Source of the DNA: an uncultured Muribaculaceae bacterium
Lineage (GTDB): Bacteria > Bacteroidota > Bacteroidia > Bacteroidales > Muribaculaceae
Assembly (NCBI GenBank): GCA_910583775.1
Contig: CAJTYD010000101.1
Coordinates: forward strand, 1 to 5,899
Length of the DNA: 5,899 nucleotides
Direction: 5' to 3'
A model generated the notes under the pieces. It was not told the origin of the DNA, made no database searches, and worked only from the letters and a program-made list of their open reading frames with translations. Shown here in pieces: positions 4,790-5,899 of this stretch; within the stretch, counting starts at the first letter, position 1, and each line of letters opens with the position of its first letter. The position numbers and the translations under genes were made by a program.

Positions 4790-4948
4790 TTATTCTTCGA
4801 ATTCATCGTCGTAATATTCCTCTTCTGGTTCATCATCGAACCATTCCGAAAGCTCACCGGTGTTCATATAATAATCATAATCCGTCATCATGTCGTTATA
4901 TTGATCTTCACCGTAACCGAATCCAAATCCGAAAGAATCATCATCCAT
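4790..4948 (-). CDS. Hyperacidic 52-residue protein of unknown function
   Basis: A leftward frame from ATG 4948 to TAA 4790 encodes 52 residues. It begins MDDDSFGFGFGYGEDQY and ends EEEYYDDEFEE. I count 11 Asp and 10 Glu and no Lys, Arg, His or Cys, with many aromatics (Phe, Tyr and one Trp in LSEWFDDE, 33-40). A short Gly/aromatic alternation (FGFGFGYG, 6-13) precedes an acidic C-terminal half. No signal peptide or membrane helix is visible. A full -7 match (TATATTTG on the minus strand, 4995-5002) lies 47 bp upstream, supporting a real gene. The protein is too short for routine gene-calling cut-offs. I do not recognise a family. Acidic mini-proteins can mimic DNA, bind metals or basic partners, but nothing here decides. 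It converges on the DUF4405 gene with a 2-bp gap. Confidence 0.65.
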   Translation of the reverse strand: MDDDSFGFGFGYGEDQYNDMMTDYDYYMNTGELSEWFDDEPEEEYYDDEFEE

Positions 4949-4994
4949 AATCTATATTATTTATCCCATGAAGAGGGAATGTTTAACGTCTATG

Positions 4995-5002
4995 CAAATA
5001 TA
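4995..5002 (-). promoter_or_regulatory. -7 box of the hyperacidic mini-protein gene
   Basis: The minus strand reads TATATTTG, a full match to TAnnTTTG, implying a start near 4988 and a leader of about 40 nt. The -33 position has no clean TTG. The left arm of the 12-bp inverted repeat (5023-5034) falls just upstream of the -33 region, where a regulator could act. Confidence 0.5.
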
Positions 5003-5022
5003 ATGCTTTATTTTGATTTGAC

Positions 5023-5083
5023 ATAAGTAAGTATTGAAATTTAAACGATAGTAAATGAAGAATTATCTTTTATACTTACTTAT
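5023..5083. repeat. Perfect 12-bp inverted repeat with 37-bp spacer
   Basis: ATAAGTAAGTAT at 5023-5034 is matched exactly by its reverse complement ATACTTACTTAT at 5072-5083. The arms contain a TAAG/TAAG tandem. The repeat lies between the leftward DUF4405 gene (ends 5183) and the promoter of the leftward mini-protein gene. It may be a pair of operator sites (centres 49 bp apart), a hairpin at the 3' end of the ferredoxin-DUF4405 mRNA, or recombination arms. No T run follows leftward, so terminator function is not strongly supported. Confidence 0.6.
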
Positions 5084-5182
5084 TTTCTTTCAAACAAATA
5101 GAAATTATCCCCGCCCCAACGGAGCATACTGTCGATGATAGGCAAATGGGATTTCAGTAACTTTATAGATTTTTATAAACGC

Positions 5183-5596
5183 TCAAAGTCTGCCGGTTTT
5201 CTTACGGAGATGTTTCGCGACATGAAAGCCGGCAACCAAAACCATAAGAAATCCAATTTTACCGTGGACGCCCCCTATCGGCGAATGGCCTCCTGCAATC
5301 CAATGAACAGTAGCGGCAACTCCGCTTATAACCGTAAACAGAAATGTCCACCAGAGAATCCTGGTGACGGTATTTCTGTTTTTTGCAAAACGAGAAAACC
5401 ATTTGCCTGTTTTGTAATGGAGATAAATATGATAAAACGATATCCCGGTCAGGAGTATACCAAGTATTATGTGTACCCACACTGAACATGCATATCTGCC
5501 AGAGGTCACTTCGAGCTGAATGCCTGACGCGAGGGTCAAGACAAGCGTGCAGCCGAGGATTCGGTTGCATAGTTTAAATTTTTCCGAAATTATCAT
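5183..5596 (-). CDS. Second DUF4405-type membrane protein, putative di-haem cytochrome b
   Basis: This 137-residue protein has four predicted helices (about 9-28, 38-60, 80-100 and 109-128). H42 and H56 lie in helix 2, and H111 and H125 in helix 4: both pairs have the same HX13H spacing as the paralogue at 4380-4787, with H42/H56 even at identical positions. Other His are 60, 98, 104 and 129. A short basic tail (KHLRKKTGRL) ends the protein, suggesting a cytoplasmic C-terminus by the positive-inside rule. Its ATG overlaps the ferredoxin stop in ATGA (5593-5596), so translation is coupled and the two products are probably made in fixed ratio. By inference this is a membrane electron carrier that takes electrons from, or gives them to, the ferredoxin. 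Haem binding is not proven. Confidence 0.85.
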   Translation of the reverse strand: MIISEKFKLCNRILGCTLVLTLASGIQLEVTSGRYACSVWVHIILGILLTGISFYHIYLHYKTGKWFSRFAKNRNTVTRILWWTFLFTVISGVAATVHWIAGGHSPIGGVHGKIGFLMVLVAGFHVAKHLRKKTGRL

Positions 5597-5823
5597 ACAC
5601 TTTTACTGAAAATATGCTTTGAACAAACAGGAACACACTTGCCGCACCCTATACATCTCTCCGGCCCGACTATCTTTATATGCCGGTGCCACAAAAAGTT
5701 TACTTTTCCCAATACCCGGCAAGGGCATGCCTCGACGCATTGCCAGCAGGCGATACAATCGTGGGAGGAAGTGGCGGTTATATATTCCGTCACCGCGATT
5801 CTTAAATTCTTCTGTTTCTTCAT
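5593..5823 (-). CDS. 2x[4Fe-4S] ferredoxin-type protein
   Basis: Counting from ATG 5823 the protein has 76 residues. Two cluster motifs are complete: C23-x2-C26-x2-C29-x3-C33-P (CIACWQCVEACP) and C57-x2-C60-x2-C63-x3-C67 (CIGCGKCVPVC). Each Cys set gives three ligands to one cluster and one to the other. An extra Cys follows at 35. The motifs are separated by VLGKVNFLWHRHIKI (37-51), longer than in clostridial ferredoxins, with a Trp-His-Arg-His patch. There is no signal peptide or Tat motif, so it is cytoplasmic or membrane-associated. The frame remains open to a TTG at 5862, but the ATG is preferred: it gives a basic MKKQK start and leaves room for a promoter (a TAAATTTTG near-match at 5843-5851). 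It is the first gene of a coupled pair with the DUF4405 protein, so it is likely that protein's soluble electron partner. Confidence 0.88.
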   Translation of the reverse strand: MKKQKNLRIAVTEYITATSSHDCIACWQCVEACPCRVLGKVNFLWHRHIKIVGPERCIGCGKCVPVCSKHIFSKSV

Positions 5824-5899
5824 TGTCTTCTGTTTTATGACGCAAAATTTAGTAGATGACAAAAATTAAATTTATGCTGTTAAACACTTAATTTTCAGT

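Larger units (their letters stand above)
4949..5182. other. Intergenic region between mini-protein and second DUF4405 gene
   Basis: These 234 bp are AT-rich and hold no convincing gene. A rightward frame from 5135 runs on antisense through the DUF4405 gene and lacks recognisable motifs. The content is the mini-protein promoter, the 12-bp inverted repeat, and a TTTATA-N6-TATAAA repeat (5162-5179) a few bases past the stop of the DUF4405 gene that could be a weak 3' hairpin. Confidence 0.5.

Noticed and set aside
4826..4843. TGGTTC-N6-GAACCA inverted repeat as a terminator for the convergent genes
   Set aside because: It lies inside the mini-protein coding frame and no T run follows on either strand.
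5135..5485. Rightward open frame over the second DUF4405 gene
   Set aside because: It starts in the intergenic region and reads antisense through a clear membrane protein gene; no promoter box or motif supports it.
5824..5862. N-terminal extension of the ferredoxin from a TTG codon
   Set aside because: The ATG at 5823 gives a normal-length ferredoxin, and the extension overlaps the likely promoter region.
1..5899. CRISPR array, rRNA or insertion sequence
   Set aside because: No regularly spaced direct repeats, no rRNA-like conserved stretch and no transposase coding sequence were seen; the only recombinase is the tyrosine type.

Overview
The window looks like a chromosomal segment of a Bacteroidales bacterium (Bacteroides, Parabacteroides or Muribaculaceae-like). 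The evidence is that upstream regions carry the Bacteroidetes -7 box TAnnTTTG rather than sigma70 boxes, leaders are A-rich without clear Shine-Dalgarno sequences, and the proteins are of Bacteroidetes-typical kinds: a Bacteroidetes-type tyrosine recombinase, a lipoprotein-flavodoxin, DUF4405 proteins and a DIP1984-family protein. Genus cannot be fixed from the sequence.

Left part (1-1640), all genes leftward: the N-terminal 82 codons of an AraC-family regulator running off the left edge; about 340 bp of non-coding DNA rich in short perfect inverted repeats, at least two of which look like leftward terminators; a DIP1984-family protein; and an HxlR-family regulator. The HxlR gene is divergent from the next gene. 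The 142-bp space between them holds tandem TTAC-N6-GTAA palindromes, a strong rightward promoter and a mirror-image leftward -7 box.

Middle part (1641-4260), all genes rightward: a small cupin protein, a flavodoxin carrying a lipoprotein signal peptide, a strong intrinsic terminator, then a lone full-length tyrosine recombinase ending in its own terminator. HxlR, cupin and flavodoxin read as a redox- or electrophile-responsive module. The recombinase is an independent unit with no visible excisionase, mobilisation gene or tRNA beside it.

Right part (4261-5899): a rightward four-helix DUF4405 membrane protein; a 52-residue hyperacidic protein without a single Lys or Arg, convergent with it and only 2 bp away; about 230 bp of non-coding DNA with a perfect 12-bp inverted repeat; and a leftward two-gene operon in which a 2x[4Fe-4S] ferredoxin overlaps a second DUF4405 protein by ATGA. 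Both DUF4405 proteins have two His pairs spaced as in membrane cytochromes b.

The overall theme, by inference, is envelope-linked electron transfer (flavodoxin lipoprotein, ferredoxin, two putative haem membrane proteins) under a thiol-type regulator, with a recombinase lying inside the locus. The most unusual items are the hyperacidic mini-protein, the palindromic face-to-face promoter region, and the two paralogous putative di-haem proteins flanking them.
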